DNA of 22,115 bases from Bifidobacterium breve (GTDB taxonomy: Bacteria > Actinomycetota > Actinomycetes > Nanopelagicales > Nanopelagicaceae). Positions 6,307 to 15,325 of this stretch are shown piece by piece; the stretch's first letter is position 1; the number at the start of each line of letters is the position of its first letter. The stretch covers positions 1 through 22,115 of the forward strand of contig CAMBOZ010000015.1 in assembly GCA_945869505.1 (NCBI GenBank). Reading direction: 5' to 3'. Below the pieces are notes generated by a model that searched no databases, was not told the origin of the DNA, and was given only the letters and a program-made list of their open reading frames with translations. Position numbers and translations under genes: made by a program.

Positions 6307-6966
6307 CTAGACTTCACTTGCGCGATGCCGCAGCATTTTCACCATCTCTGCAGGGTCCGGTGAATTAAAGACCGCTGATCCAGCAACGAAAGTATCTGCA
6401 CCCGCCTCTCGCGCGATTGCGATCGTATCCATTGAAACTCCACCATCAACCTGAATCCAAATTGGCCTATCGCCAATCAAAGCCTTCGATCTGCGCACTT
6501 TATCCATCATATTTGCCATGAACTTTTGTCCGCCAAAGCCTGGCTCAACCGTCATAATCAACAACATATCTATCTCATCTAGAAGGTCAGAATAAAGTTC
6601 AATTTCGGTACCAGGCTTAAGGGCCATACCTGCACGCGATCCAAGTTTGCGCAAACTTTTCAGAGTTTGGGCCGGATTCTCGGCTGCTTCAATATGGATT
6701 GTGACGCTACCAGCGCCAGCGCGCGCGTAATCAAGCGCGATTCGATCAACGTCATTGATCATTAGATGAGCATCAACTGGAATAGGACATTCGGAGATAA
6801 TTTTCTCTGCTGCAGCGAAATCCCAGGTTAAGTTCGGTACAAAGAGATTATCCATAATATCTAAGTGGATTAAATCTGATTCTTTCGCGACCTTAGCGAT
6901 TTCCGCGTTGAGATTTGAATGATCAGCGTTAAGAATGCTGGGGGTTATCCTCAGTTCGTTAAACAC
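6307..6966 (-). CDS. rpe: Ribulose-phosphate 3-epimerase
   Basis: Interconverts ribulose 5-phosphate and xylulose 5-phosphate in the pentose phosphate pathway; a TIM-barrel enzyme of 219 residues. Motifs: ITPSILNADHSNL near the N-terminus, HLDIMDNLFVPNLT at 34-47 with the first catalytic aspartate D36, VDAHLMI, TVEPGFGGQ at 139-147, and IQVDGGV at 171-177 with the second catalytic aspartate D174. The MDN in place of MDG is common in actinobacterial copies as I recall. The start is GTG at 6966, with TAGGA about 8 bases upstream, 9 bases after the rsmB stop, so it is cotranscribed with rsmB. Pentose phosphate supply links it to the PRPP-using hisG downstream. Confidence 0.93.
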   Translation of the reverse strand: MFNELRITPSILNADHSNLNAEIAKVAKESDLIHLDIMDNLFVPNLTWDFAAAEKIISECPIPVDAHLMINDVDRIALDYARAGAGSVTIHIEAAENPAQTLKSLRKLGSRAGMALKPGTEIELYSDLLDEIDMLLIMTVEPGFGGQKFMANMMDKVRRSKALIGDRPIWIQVDGGVSMDTIAIAREAGADTFVAGSAVFNSPDPAEMVKMLRHRASEV

Positions 6967-6975
6967 GTGGATATC

Positions 6976-8343
6976 CTATTTCTCATTACTTAATTTTTTG
7001 CGAAATACCGCCAAGAACATCGCATCTGTTTCATGGCGGTGCGTCCACAGAGATAGCGATTTATCGCGCAATGCCGAAGTGAGCTGCGTTGGAAGATATG
7101 GCGCTAAATCCACGATCTCAAGCTGCGGGTGCTTACGTAAAATATCGCTAACTGCAATGCTGGTTTCAGCTAGATGTGGTGAACACGTGGCGTAACCAAA
7201 GAGACCGCCTTCTGCCAAAACCGAGATTGCCGCATCAGATAGTTCGCGTTGTAATTGCGTTAGCTCTCTTAGATCCGCGACGGTACGGCGCCAACGAACC
7301 TCTGGGCGCCTGCGGAGTGCACCAAGTCCCGTGCAAGGAACGTCGGCCAAAATTGCACCGAACTTCTCCCCCAACGATGCAATTTCACGTCCGTCACCAA
7401 CTAAAAGTCTTGCCCCACCAATAACTTGTTCAACCAACTTTGCACGCGGTGCCGAAAGTTCGTTCGCGGAGAACTTCTTTCCGTTCTCTTTTGCTATAGC
7501 CGAGAGAAGCGCCGCCTTACCTCCAGGTCCAGCGCAAAGATCTAGCCAATCATCATTTGAGGCAGCAACCTTGGCGAATATCTGCGCTACAAGTTGGGAA
7601 CCTTCATCTTGAACGCCTGCTCTGCGATGGCGCACCGCTTCTAGGGATGAAGGAACGCCATCAAATTTCAGTCCATAATCCGAATAGTTAGTTGGCAGTG
7701 CACCTAGCGAGATCAGTTCCTCTGCGCTCGATCTACCTGGCCACCAGACAATTGTGGGAGTCGCAGCCAAGTTATTTGCCGAGAGAAGTGCTTCAACTTC
7801 TGAAAAATCACGTAGCAAATCGAAATAGGCCGAAACAATCCACTGTGGATGTGAATGGATAATTGATAATCGTTCTACCGGATCAGAAATTAAGTTTGCT
7901 GGCTCGAGCCACTCATCCAAACTCTTGGCGCTCATTTTACGAAGTAGCGCGTTAACGAATGAAGCTTTCGACTCTCCTAGAACCTTACGGGCTAGCTCAA
8001 CGGTTGCAGAAACAGCGGCATGGGATGGCACCCGCATTTCAAATAGTTGATGAGCACCTAGTCGAACAACATCAACAATTCCCGTATCTACCTCGCTCCA
8101 AGGTCGATCTGACACTTGTGCGGCGATATAGTCGTGACGACCTTGCATTCGAAGAGTGCCGTACAGCAGCTCTGTTGCAAAACCTTTATCTCGCTGTTCG
8201 AAATTTGAGGCAGTTAAAGCCTGCGGTAACAATAGATTTGAGTAACCATCTGAGCGATTGACCTCTTGCAAAATGTCATAGACCAGTAATCGAACTGCAT
8301 CTGGTTTAGGAGATTTGAAGGAGTTTCTGCGCGCTTCAACCAT
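6976..8343 (-). CDS. rsmB: 16S rRNA (cytosine-967-C5)-methyltransferase
   Basis: A 455-residue protein with an N-terminal NusB-like RNA-binding domain (about 15-140, with ELLYGTLR and FVNALLRKM) and a C-terminal SAM-dependent m5C methyltransferase. The latter shows the SAM loop DLCAGPGGK at 268-276, DVPCTGLGALRRRPEVRWRR (from 334) with C337, and YATCSPH at 384-390 with the catalytic nucleophile C387, the two-cysteine arrangement of RsmB/Sun/Fmu enzymes. The modification is C5 methylation of C967 (E. coli numbering) in 16S rRNA. ATG at 8343 lies 2 bases after the fmt stop; no Shine-Dalgarno is evident, so translation is probably by coupling. The def-fmt-rsmB order is conserved widely in bacteria. 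Confidence 0.93.
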   Translation of the reverse strand: MVEARRNSFKSPKPDAVRLLVYDILQEVNRSDGYSNLLLPQALTASNFEQRDKGFATELLYGTLRMQGRHDYIAAQVSDRPWSEVDTGIVDVVRLGAHQLFEMRVPSHAAVSATVELARKVLGESKASFVNALLRKMSAKSLDEWLEPANLISDPVERLSIIHSHPQWIVSAYFDLLRDFSEVEALLSANNLAATPTIVWWPGRSSAEELISLGALPTNYSDYGLKFDGVPSSLEAVRHRRAGVQDEGSQLVAQIFAKVAASNDDWLDLCAGPGGKAALLSAIAKENGKKFSANELSAPRAKLVEQVIGGARLLVGDGREIASLGEKFGAILADVPCTGLGALRRRPEVRWRRTVADLRELTQLQRELSDAAISVLAEGGLFGYATCSPHLAETSIAVSDILRKHPQLEIVDLAPYLPTQLTSALRDKSLSLWTHRHETDAMFLAVFRKKLSNEK

Positions 8344-8345
8344 AG

Positions 8346-9251
8346 CTATTGCAACAAATCTGTTGCGCTAATCCGGGCTCCGTTAGCCCAAGCCGATGCG
8401 AGCATCTGAGATTTTCCTGCTGGCGTGACTTCTAAAAGTTCCACTGCCGAGGTTGCGGTACCGACCAATACTGATTTACCAATAACTTTAAGTGATCCTG
8501 CAGAGATAATCTCATCGGCCAGCCGGGCGCTATTTACCTTGAGGACTTGTCCACGAAAGTCAGACCACGCACTCGGTTCCGGATTGAAGGCACGTATCTT
8601 GCGAATGATGACATCAGCGCTTGAGTTCCATTCAATTTGCGCTTCTTCTTTACTCAATTTATAGGCCCTGGTAGCACCAGCATTGTCCTGTGGCTTCGGC
8701 TTCTCTCCCTTTTCGATTTGCTCAAGAGTTTTCAAAACTGGATCAACGCCTAACTTTGCTAACAATTCAAATAGCTCTTCCGATGTTACTGAACCTGAGA
8801 GTGGAATCTCTGCGATTTGATAAATCGGCCCAGTATCCATTCCTTCATCAAGGGCAAACACTGTAACGCCGGTTGCATCGTCACCAGCTTCAATCGCACG
8901 CTGAACCGGGGCTGCACCGCGCCATCTAGGTAGCAACGAAAAGTGAAGATTTATAAAGCCGTGCTTTGGCTTTCGGAGAACCTCCAAGGGAAGAATTAAT
9001 CCGAAACCAATTGTTATGACCAGATCTAAATCTTCAGCCAATTCGCCAAGGAGTTGACTGGACTCCGGTTTAAACAACTCGACGTTATGCGTTTGCGCCC
9101 AACTAGCAACGGGAGTTGATTGCAGCGCTCTCCCTCGCCCAGCAGGGGCATCCGGCCTTGTAATAACGCAAACTAAATCGTGCTCAGATGCCAGTAGAGC
9201 ATCTAGTGTCGGAATAGCTACTGCTGGAGTTGCAGCAACGGCAATACGCAC
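8346..9251 (-). CDS. fmt: Methionyl-tRNA formyltransferase
   Basis: Formylates initiator Met-tRNA with 10-formyltetrahydrofolate. It has 301 residues: the formyltransferase domain (1-about 190) with PDAPAGRGR at 33-41, GFGLILP at 82-88, INLHFSLLPRWRGAAP at 100-115 and LDEGMDTGPI at 134-143, then a C-terminal OB-like tRNA-binding domain. The catalytic N-H-D set is N101, H103 and D139, with the same spacing as E. coli N106/H108/D144. The start is GTG at 9251; its G is also the last base of the def stop TAG, a one-base overlap that implies coupled translation. Def removes the formyl group that Fmt adds, so the pair works as a unit. Confidence 0.95.
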   Translation of the reverse strand: MRIAVAATPAVAIPTLDALLASEHDLVCVITRPDAPAGRGRALQSTPVASWAQTHNVELFKPESSQLLGELAEDLDLVITIGFGLILPLEVLRKPKHGFINLHFSLLPRWRGAAPVQRAIEAGDDATGVTVFALDEGMDTGPIYQIAEIPLSGSVTSEELFELLAKLGVDPVLKTLEQIEKGEKPKPQDNAGATRAYKLSKEEAQIEWNSSADVIIRKIRAFNPEPSAWSDFRGQVLKVNSARLADEIISAGSLKVIGKSVLVGTATSAVELLEVTPAGKSQMLASAWANGARISATDLLQ

Positions 9252-9811
9252 TAAAGACCTCTACCGAAAATATCGTGCGGAGAAACCTTGATCGATGGGG
9301 CTTGTCCAGAACTCTGTGCCGCGTTAAACCACTCTGATTCTCGAATCTCTTTCATTGCGAGCTTACGATCCTCCTTAGAGATACGGTCAATAAAGACAAT
9401 TCCATCTAAATGATCAGTCTCATGTTGTAAGCACCGCGCCAATAACTCGGTTCCCTCGACAGTTATAGGTTCGCCGTACATATTGAAGCCCTTAGCAACC
9501 GCCCGAAAGGCGCGCGGAGTTTCGTAACTAAGCGCTGGAAAGGATAGGCAACCCTCTTCGCCCTCCTGCATCTCAGAACTTAAATCTAGAGTTGGATTAA
9601 TTAGATGACCCAAAGCATCATCAACATCCCAAACGAAGACTCTCAAACCAACTCCAATTTGTGGCGCTGCTAGACCCGCACCAGGTGCTTCCAGCATTGT
9701 TTCGGTTAGATCAGCCACTAAAGTCCGTAGCTCTTTATCAAAATCAACAACCTGCAAAGCTGGAGTAGTCAAAACCGGATCTCCAAAGAATCGGATCGGT
9801 TGGATTGACAT
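9251..9811 (-). CDS. def: Peptide deformylase
   Basis: A metal-dependent hydrolase of 186 residues that removes the N-formyl group from nascent proteins. The three deformylase motifs are intact: GAGLAAPQ at 44-51, EGCLS at 86-90 with metal ligand C88, and QHETDH at 129-134 with ligands H130 and H134 and catalytic E131. The ATG at 9811 has no Shine-Dalgarno; a TAGACT box ends 6 bases before it, so def appears to head a leaderless def-fmt-rsmB-rpe unit. A weak terminator at the end of priA lies just upstream. It ends about 30 residues after the core, as usual for actinobacterial copies. Confidence 0.95.
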   Translation of the reverse strand: MSIQPIRFFGDPVLTTPALQVVDFDKELRTLVADLTETMLEAPGAGLAAPQIGVGLRVFVWDVDDALGHLINPTLDLSSEMQEGEEGCLSFPALSYETPRAFRAVAKGFNMYGEPITVEGTELLARCLQHETDHLDGIVFIDRISKEDRKLAMKEIRESEWFNAAQSSGQAPSIKVSPHDIFGRGL

Positions 9812-9817
9812 GCGTGA

Positions 9818-9823
9818 AGTCTA
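9818..9823 (-). promoter_or_regulatory. -10 box (TAGACT) for def, leaderless geometry
   Basis: TAGACT on the minus strand fits TAnnnT and ends 6 bases before the ATG at 9811. An overlapping TACGCT at 9823-9828 is an alternative. The location in the 30-base gap after a terminator-like hairpin suggests a real unit boundary. Confidence 0.45.
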
Positions 9824-9834
9824 GCGTAGGCGCG

Positions 9835-9858
9835 AAAAAACCTATGTAAGAGAATAGG
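9835..9858 (-). terminator. Weak intrinsic terminator at the end of priA
   Basis: Read on the minus strand, CCTAT (9858-9854), an 8-base loop, ATAGG (9845-9841), then TTTTTT (9840-9835). The hairpin contains the priA stop codon. The 5-bp stem is short but the U-run directly follows it, and a promoter-like box for def follows, so partial termination is plausible. Confidence 0.5.
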
Positions 9859-11719
9859 GATCCACTCGAACAGCAAGGCTTTTCTTCTTTGTTACCGCCC
9901 GATGGCGAATGTAATCTCCTACAAATTTGAGAAGCTCGTCACTGTCAGCCAAATTTGCAGTTAAAAGTATCCGTGAAACATTTCCGGTGCTTTGAGCAGG
10001 TCCCAGAACGGCTGTGCTCGCTGGTAGCCGCTTATCCAAGAGCACTTTCTTGAAGCCGGAAACTATCGACGTCGCCTCCGAACTCTCAACTTCTATTGCA
10101 ACCGATCGTGAAAATGGCGGGAAGTTCAATTCTCTTCGTTCACCCAGCTCACGAGTTGCTAATACCTTTGGGCTCCATTGGGCAAGCGCGGAAGTAATTG
10201 GATTAGATTGATTTACAACAGTGATTACGGCGCCTTCTCTACTTACGCAGGCTGCTGCCACAAAGAAAGTTTCGCGAGCTCGCTCTTGTGCGCGCAGATC
10301 ATTGTAAGAAAAGAATGAATCACCATCGAGCAATACCACGGCAGCATATCCGCCTTCGATGCGCGGCTCCATGCCCGATGTTGAGATAACTAGCGACGGC
10401 GTATTTGGTAGCTCTGTAATCTGCGCATCTGCCGTCGAGTAATAGGTTGGAAAATTGGGAAAGGCGCGACCGATCTCCTCAGTGTGACGCTCGCCGCCTC
10501 GTCCCAACATAATCAGCGTGTCGCTTTTGCACCAACGGCACTTCAGAGATGGCTGCAGCTTTCCACAAAGAGAACAACTTGGATTTGTGTTTGCTTTAAT
10601 ACGCGAAATTCTTCCGCCACAATCGCAAGTTGCGATATTTCGACACTTTTTGCACATCAATGAGCTTGCATATCCCTTACGGGGAATCAGGAAGAGTACT
10701 GGACCGTTTGATAAAGCCTTTCGGATTGGTGGAAATATCCGATTCGGAAGCAGTTCTCCGTTTAGGGATTCGAAGTTCATAACCTTGAGACGATTATTCT
10801 TACCCAACACCTTTACTTTATCTTGCTCAATCATGAGAGCGGTTTCTAAAGCGGGCGAATAACCAACAAAATAGAGATCGCAGCCACTTTGTTCTGATCG
10901 CATCAGAGCAAGTTCTCGGGCGTTCCAACCAGGAGATCTAGGTTCGTAATGAGATTCTGAGCCTTCGCGGAAAATAACAATAGTTGCTAGATCGGGAGGA
11001 AAAGCAAAGATGGCACTTCTAGTTCCAATAGTTATCTGATTGTTTGCGCTAATAGATTTTAAGTAGTTTTGATACCTAACGCTACGAGTGAGTGAACCGG
11101 ACAAGATACAAGCGCTATCCCCCAGGGCTTGGGACAATAACTGTAACTCTCGCTCTTCAGGAGTGATAATCAGAATCGAGCCAGTTTTCACTTTTTTTAA
11201 AGCAAATTCTGCAAGTTTCGCTATTGCATCTTCATGAGGTTGAAGGTGAATAAACGTTTTAGTACCTTTTGCGATATTACGTTTACTAGAATCAAGCGAT
11301 AAATTTTGATGCGATTTATCTACGCCGACCGCTCTTGGGGGAATTGCACTGCGCAAAAAATCGTAAGGGTGAGCCATCCACCGCGCACACCCCGCGGTAA
11401 CAAGATCAAGCAAACCCACTGGAGCCACAACTGTTGATGCGAGAACTTTGGAGATGAACTTCAAGCCCGAAGTTGAGCCTTCGCTCGACCTCTCAACAAC
11501 GAGCGCTTCACATTCGCGTCCAGCGAAATCAACGCTTACCCGCACACCGACCTGAACCTCCAGATCTAAACGTGCAGGAACAAGATAATCAAATACTCCG
11601 TTTAGATGCGCGACTGCGTTATCAACCCAAACTTTCGCTATGGGGGCAGAATCTGCCGCGATCTTCTCAACACGTTTTGCCGTTTCGGTCTTAAGGCGAA
11701 GCGGCCGCGCAGTAGACAC
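9842..11719 (-). CDS. priA: Primosomal protein N' (PriA) without helicase motifs
   Basis: Homologue of the replication-restart protein PriA, 625 residues. The N-terminal DNA-binding domain (about 28-130, with VFDYLVP and GVRVSVDFAGR) and the zinc module are recognisable; the module has eight cysteines at 356, 359, 365, 367, 382, 385, 394 and 397. The ATPase core is degenerate: no GxGKT/S Walker A is present, and the DEEH box is replaced by FREGSESHYEP at 250-260. Loss of helicase motifs is the known state of actinobacterial PriA, so it likely acts as a fork-binding or loading factor rather than a motor. C365 and C367 are one residue apart where two is usual. The start is GTG at 11719, 15 bases after metK. 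Confidence 0.88.
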   Translation of the reverse strand: MSTARPLRLKTETAKRVEKIAADSAPIAKVWVDNAVAHLNGVFDYLVPARLDLEVQVGVRVSVDFAGRECEALVVERSSEGSTSGLKFISKVLASTVVAPVGLLDLVTAGCARWMAHPYDFLRSAIPPRAVGVDKSHQNLSLDSSKRNIAKGTKTFIHLQPHEDAIAKLAEFALKKVKTGSILIITPEERELQLLSQALGDSACILSGSLTRSVRYQNYLKSISANNQITIGTRSAIFAFPPDLATIVIFREGSESHYEPRSPGWNARELALMRSEQSGCDLYFVGYSPALETALMIEQDKVKVLGKNNRLKVMNFESLNGELLPNRIFPPIRKALSNGPVLFLIPRKGYASSLMCKKCRNIATCDCGGRISRIKANTNPSCSLCGKLQPSLKCRWCKSDTLIMLGRGGERHTEEIGRAFPNFPTYYSTADAQITELPNTPSLVISTSGMEPRIEGGYAAVVLLDGDSFFSYNDLRAQERARETFFVAAACVSREGAVITVVNQSNPITSALAQWSPKVLATRELGERRELNFPPFSRSVAIEVESSEATSIVSGFKKVLLDKRLPASTAVLGPAQSTGNVSRILLTANLADSDELLKFVGDYIRHRAVTKKKSLAVRVDPYSLT

Positions 11720-11734
11720 GGCTGAACCTAGTTG

Positions 11735-12925
11735 TTAATTAACTGCTGCGCGTAGTTGATCGACTCGCGAAGTTGATTCCCAGGTGAAGTTAGGAAGTTC
11801 GCGACCGAAGTGGCCGTAAGCAGCTGTCTGCGAGTAGATCGGGCGAAGTAGATTGAGGTCGCGAATGATCGCCGCCGGACGAAGATCAAAGACGTTGGTG
11901 ACTGCATCTTGAATCTTTTGAACGGGAACAGTTTCAGTTCCAAATGTTTCAACAAAGACTCCTACAGGCTGCGCCTTACCAATTGCATAAGCAACTTGAA
12001 CTTCACAACGACGCGCTAATCCAGCGGCTACAACGTTCTTGGCAACCCAACGCATTGCATATGCAGCTGAACGATCTACCTTAGATGGATCCTTGCCTGA
12101 GAATGCTCCTCCACCGTGGCGAGCCATTCCGCCATAGGTGTCAACGATAATTTTGCGACCAGTTAAGCCAGCATCGCCCATTGGACCGCCTATAACAAAG
12201 CGACCAGTTGGGTTAATTAGAGTGCGCATATCTTTACGAGGAAGATCAATCTTCGCCAAGACCGGCTCAATGACATACTCAATGATCTCCGGAGTTAGCT
12301 TCTTAGCAACATCTACTTCTTCGGCGTGCTGGCTAGAAATTACTACGGTATCTAGCGCTACCGCCTTATCGCCATCGTATTCAATTGTTACTTGAGTTTT
12401 TCCATCTGGTCTTAGGTATGGCAGCGCTCCTGATTTACGAACAGCAGAAAGTTGCTGAGCTAGTTCATGCGCTAACCAAATTGGGAGTGGCATTAACTCT
12501 TTTGTATCATCACAGGCGTAACCAAACATCAAACCTTGATCGCCAGCGCCTTGCAAATCTAATGGGTCCACCGAAGAAGCAACACGATTCTCATAGGCAT
12601 CATCGACGCCTTGGGCGATATCTTGCGATTGCTGACCGATGGAAATAGATACTCCACAGCTGTTGCCATCGAATCCTTTTACCGATGAGTCATAGCCAAT
12701 TCCAATAACGGTATCTCTAACGATTCCCATTACATCGGCGTATCCATTTGTCGTTACCTCACCAGCGACGTGTACTTGACCAGTCGTAATCAAAGTTTCA
12801 ACAGCCACGCGACTCGATGCATCCTGCGACAGCAATGAATCTAAAATCGCATCAGAAATTTGGTCTGCGATCTTATCGGGATGACCTTCGGTTACAGATT
12901 CAGAAGTGAATAGGCGTTTTGACAT
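11735..12925 (-). CDS. metK: S-adenosylmethionine synthetase
   Basis: Makes S-adenosylmethionine from methionine and ATP; homotetrameric cytoplasmic enzyme, 396 residues, the normal length. Motifs: GHPDK at 14-18 with catalytic H15 and metal ligand D17, [12 protein letters not shown] at 126-137 (ATP signature), and the phosphate-binding [12 protein letters not shown] at 271-282. The ATG at 12925 is 4 bases after the coaBC stop TAA, with an AGG about 9 bases upstream. No SAM riboswitch is visible, since there is no room for a leader, so control must act on the operon as a whole. It supplies the methyl donor used by enzymes such as RsmB downstream. Confidence 0.97.
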   Translation of the reverse strand: MSKRLFTSESVTEGHPDKIADQISDAILDSLLSQDASSRVAVETLITTGQVHVAGEVTTNGYADVMGIVRDTVIGIGYDSSVKGFDGNSCGVSISIGQQSQDIAQGVDDAYENRVASSVDPLDLQGAGDQGLMFGYACDDTKELMPLPIWLAHELAQQLSAVRKSGALPYLRPDGKTQVTIEYDGDKAVALDTVVISSQHAEEVDVAKKLTPEIIEYVIEPVLAKIDLPRKDMRTLINPTGRFVIGGPMGDAGLTGRKIIVDTYGGMARHGGGAFSGKDPSKVDRSAAYAMRWVAKNVVAAGLARRCEVQVAYAIGKAQPVGVFVETFGTETVPVQKIQDAVTNVFDLRPAAIIRDLNLLRPIYSQTAAYGHFGRELPNFTWESTSRVDQLRAAVN

Positions 12926-12929
12926 TGGA

Positions 12930-14126
12930 TTAACCTAACTGGCTCAGGGCCTGATCTAGCAGCAACTCGGCTAGCGTGTCTTTGCTGGTTTGTGGAACAT
13001 GAATCTGAGCACCGTTGCTCGTGATGATAAAACCTTCTGTATCTAAGGCACCAAATATTGCGCCGTTAGATACATTGTTTAGATAGAGAATATTAGCGCC
13101 CTTCGCTTCTCTTTTCGCCTCGGCTGCTTCTAAGTCGTCACTCGTCTCGGCAGCGAAGGCGATGACAATCTGCTTCTGGCGCAATTTAGCAATTGATTTC
13201 AGCAGATCTGGATTCTCAACTAAAGGAATATCTAGTAACTGACCCTTTTTGATTTTTCCTTCGGAGTATTGCGAAGGTCTCGCATCTGCCACCGCCGCAC
13301 TCATCACCAATAGATCGGTAGCAGGGAACTCCATTTCGAGTGCGGCATGCATTTGAGTTGCCGTTTCCACTCGTAATACTTCGATACCCGAAAGATCTTC
13401 CATTTCTGCTTCCGAGAGCTGTGGATTTGCGAAGATCATCTTCACCTGCGCCCCACGATCGCGCGCGGCGCGAGCCAACGCTGCACCTTGTCTTCCACTT
13501 GATCGGTTTCCAATGAAGCGAACTGGATCAATCGCCTCACGGGTTCCGCCCGCAGTTACAAGAACACGCTTTCCTAGAAAATCTTTCTTGACATCAATTA
13601 ACTTTTCAAACTCACCGATAATTACCTGTGTCTCCGGGAATCTCCCTTGTCCGAAATCTTCACCGGTTAATCTGCCAATGGCAGGTTCAAGGATTGTGAA
13701 CCCTCGGGCTCTTAAAGTCTTTACATTTTCTTTGGTTGCAGGGTCCTGCCACATCTGCGGATGCATCGCAGGAACGATCAAAACTGGGACATCTAAAGCG
13801 AGAACGAGATTGGTAAGTAGATCATCGGCGCGGCCAGCTGTGATTCTGGCAATCAAATCCGCGGTGGCTGGCGCAATTATTAACGCATCTGCGTTATTTG
13901 CTAGCGAAATATGTCTAACTTCATCGACTCGCTCCCAGACTTGGGTGGTAACAGGCCGATGAGAAAGAGCTTCCCAGGTTGCCGCACCTACGAAATTTAG
14001 GCTAGACGGTGTTGGTACAACGGTAATTTGATAGCCGCGATCTTGCAGGCGACGTAATAGATCACAAGATTTATATGCGGCAATACCGCCGCCAACTCCG
14101 AGAATTACTTCTCGAACTTTAGCCAT
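12930..14126 (-). CDS. coaBC: Bifunctional phosphopantothenoylcysteine decarboxylase / phosphopantothenate-cysteine ligase
   Basis: Two consecutive steps of coenzyme A synthesis: the C-terminal CoaB ligates cysteine to 4'-phosphopantothenate, and the N-terminal flavin-dependent CoaC decarboxylates the product. CoaC covers about 1-178: [11 protein letters not shown] at 10-20, H72 in VRHISLA, APATADL at 85-91 and PAMHPQMW at 119-126. CoaB covers about 184-398: [21 protein letters not shown] at 191-211 (split here only by residue use), AAAVAD, KIKKG and FAAET. The PAMH (N in E. coli) and PATADL variants match mycobacterial CoaBC as I recall it. ATG at 14126 lies 24 bases after rpoZ with no clear Shine-Dalgarno. 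The CoaC cysteine seen in E. coli is not at the aligned place. Confidence 0.93.
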   Translation of the reverse strand: MAKVREVILGVGGGIAAYKSCDLLRRLQDRGYQITVVPTPSSLNFVGAATWEALSHRPVTTQVWERVDEVRHISLANNADALIIAPATADLIARITAGRADDLLTNLVLALDVPVLIVPAMHPQMWQDPATKENVKTLRARGFTILEPAIGRLTGEDFGQGRFPETQVIIGEFEKLIDVKKDFLGKRVLVTAGGTREAIDPVRFIGNRSSGRQGAALARAARDRGAQVKMIFANPQLSEAEMEDLSGIEVLRVETATQMHAALEMEFPATDLLVMSAAVADARPSQYSEGKIKKGQLLDIPLVENPDLLKSIAKLRQKQIVIAFAAETSDDLEAAEAKREAKGANILYLNNVSNGAIFGALDTEGFIITSNGAQIHVPQTSKDTLAELLLDQALSQLG

Positions 14127-14150
14127 TTTAGTTGAGGAGAGAAAAGGTGC

Positions 14151-14399
14151 TTACGCTGTTGGTTCGAGATTTTCGATCGTCAAGAGACCTTCGTTAATTT
14201 CGCGAAGTGCAATTGACAGTGGCTTCTCGTGAACGTGAGTTTCAACTAGTGGTCCAACATATTCAAGAAGACCTTCGCCAAGTTGTGAGTAATAAGCGTT
14301 TATCTGGCGCGCGCGCTTTGCCGCATAGAGCACCAAGCTGTACTTAGAACCGCTCTTGTCGAGCAGTTCGTCGATTGGTGGGTTAGTGATTCCGTCCAT
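14151..14399 (-). CDS. rpoZ: RNA polymerase omega subunit
   Basis: The 82-residue omega subunit, which helps assemble the beta' subunit in RNA polymerase. [20 protein letters not shown] at 3-22, [13 protein letters not shown] at 25-37 and [19 protein letters not shown] at 44-62 are close to other actinobacterial omega proteins. The ATG at 14399 is preceded by a consensus Shine-Dalgarno AGGAGGT at 4-5 bases. It lies 38 bases after the gmk stop, the same gene pairing (gmk-rpoZ) seen across many bacteria, where both are tied to (p)ppGpp-related physiology. The next gene is coaBC, 24 bases on. Confidence 0.96.
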   Translation of the reverse strand: MDGITNPPIDELLDKSGSKYSLVLYAAKRARQINAYYSQLGEGLLEYVGPLVETHVHEKPLSIALREINEGLLTIENLEPTA

Positions 14400-14403
14400 T
14401 TGG

Positions 14404-14410
14404 ACCTCCT
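14404..14410 (-). promoter_or_regulatory. Consensus Shine-Dalgarno (AGGAGGT) of rpoZ
   Basis: AGGAGGT ends 4 bases before the rpoZ ATG. It is the best match to the anti-Shine-Dalgarno sequence in the window and suggests that omega is translated strongly and independently of the gmk stop codon 38 bases upstream. Confidence 0.75.
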
Positions 14411-14437
14411 GGGTGCATGCGTTTTTACTGAGAATGG

Positions 14438-15316
14438 CTACGAATTATTGGTCAATCCTATCAGGCGATCGACGACCTCTTCCACTCGCTCATTTACGAG
14501 CGAAATATCGAATAAACCTGCTTGCGCAAGTTCTTCCTGTGCCAGAGCGAGCCGTGCTGCCCTTCTTTCGGGTGAGTCAGTGCCCCGACCTTCTAAGCGA
14601 GAGACTAACTCTTCCCACGATGGTGGTTGAAGAAAAACTAATATCGCTTCAGGTGCGCTCGCCTTAACTTGTTTTGCACCCGCGATTTCAATTTCGAGGA
14701 GAACATTCTTTCCGTCGCGAAGCGCATCTTCTACTGGTTTTCGAGGAGTGCCATATCTGTTGCCAGCGAACTCTGCCCATTCTAAGAAGAGTGCGGATTT
14801 AATTGCGTTATCAAATTCGGCATCGCTATAAAAGTAGTAATCAGAACCATCTACTTCATTATGGCGAGCAAGACGTGTTGTCGCTGAGACGCTGACCCAG
14901 AAAGAATCTGTAGCACGAAGCGCTTTAGCGACCGTACTTTTACCTACTCCCCCAGGACCAGATAGAACCAGCAACTTTCCACGTTGAGTAGCACCAATTC
15001 GATCTGGAAACTCACGAAGTAAGTTTTGGCGTTGCGCGGTGCCTAAGCCTTGAATGCGCCTAGTTTGTGAAATTTGTAAACGATCTAAAGTTGCGATCGC
15101 ACGCACCTTACCTACACCGGAGAAAGACTCAAGTAACTCAACTACCCGCATCTTCGCTATCGCTTCATCACTCTTTGCCAAATCAAAAACAGCAGAGAGA
15201 GTTAGATCGCCAACCTTTACGCGAGCCTTCGTAGCAGCACGAACTTGACGCGCCGCAGTTGACTTTGCCAACGCAGCCGAACGTTGTTCGGCGGTTAATT
15301 TCGGAGGAATCGGCAC
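14438..15316 (-). CDS. gmk: Fusion of integration host factor (mIHF) and guanylate kinase
   Basis: One 292-codon frame joins two proteins that are usually encoded by adjacent genes. Residues 1-103 match mycobacterial integration host factor along its whole length: [28 protein letters not shown], and the helix-two-turn-helix DNA-binding part [15 protein letters not shown] to [16 protein letters not shown]. Residues 113-292 are a complete guanylate kinase (GMP + ATP to GDP): P-loop GPGGVGKST at 120-128 (G122 where S is usual), SVSATTR at 142-148, VDGSDYYF at 155-162, NRYGTP at 186-191 and RGTDSPE at 244-250. The linker is only about nine residues (104-112). No ATG or GTG lies near the kinase start; the only candidate is a TTG at 14974, inside the first strand. 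Start is GTG at 15316, 9 bases after pyrF. The fusion could be lineage-specific. Confidence 0.93.
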   Translation of the reverse strand: MPIPPKLTAEQRSAALAKSTAARQVRAATKARVKVGDLTLSAVFDLAKSDEAIAKMRVVELLESFSGVGKVRAIATLDRLQISQTRRIQGLGTAQRQNLLREFPDRIGATQRGKLLVLSGPGGVGKSTVAKALRATDSFWVSVSATTRLARHNEVDGSDYYFYSDAEFDNAIKSALFLEWAEFAGNRYGTPRKPVEDALRDGKNVLLEIEIAGAKQVKASAPEAILVFLQPPSWEELVSRLEGRGTDSPERRAARLALAQEELAQAGLFDISLVNERVEEVVDRLIGLTNNS

Positions 15317-15325
15317 TATTGAACT

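Noticed and set aside
6307..6966. MDN instead of MDG in Rpe as a damaged active site
   Set aside because: The catalytic aspartates are kept, and MDN is common in actinobacterial epimerases as I recall.
12930..14126. Inactive CoaC domain (PAMH for PAMN, missing cysteine, PATADL for PASANT)
   Set aside because: As I recall, mycobacterial CoaBC has the same PATADL, PAMHxxMW and GRLTG sequences and is active, so this is a lineage variant rather than decay.
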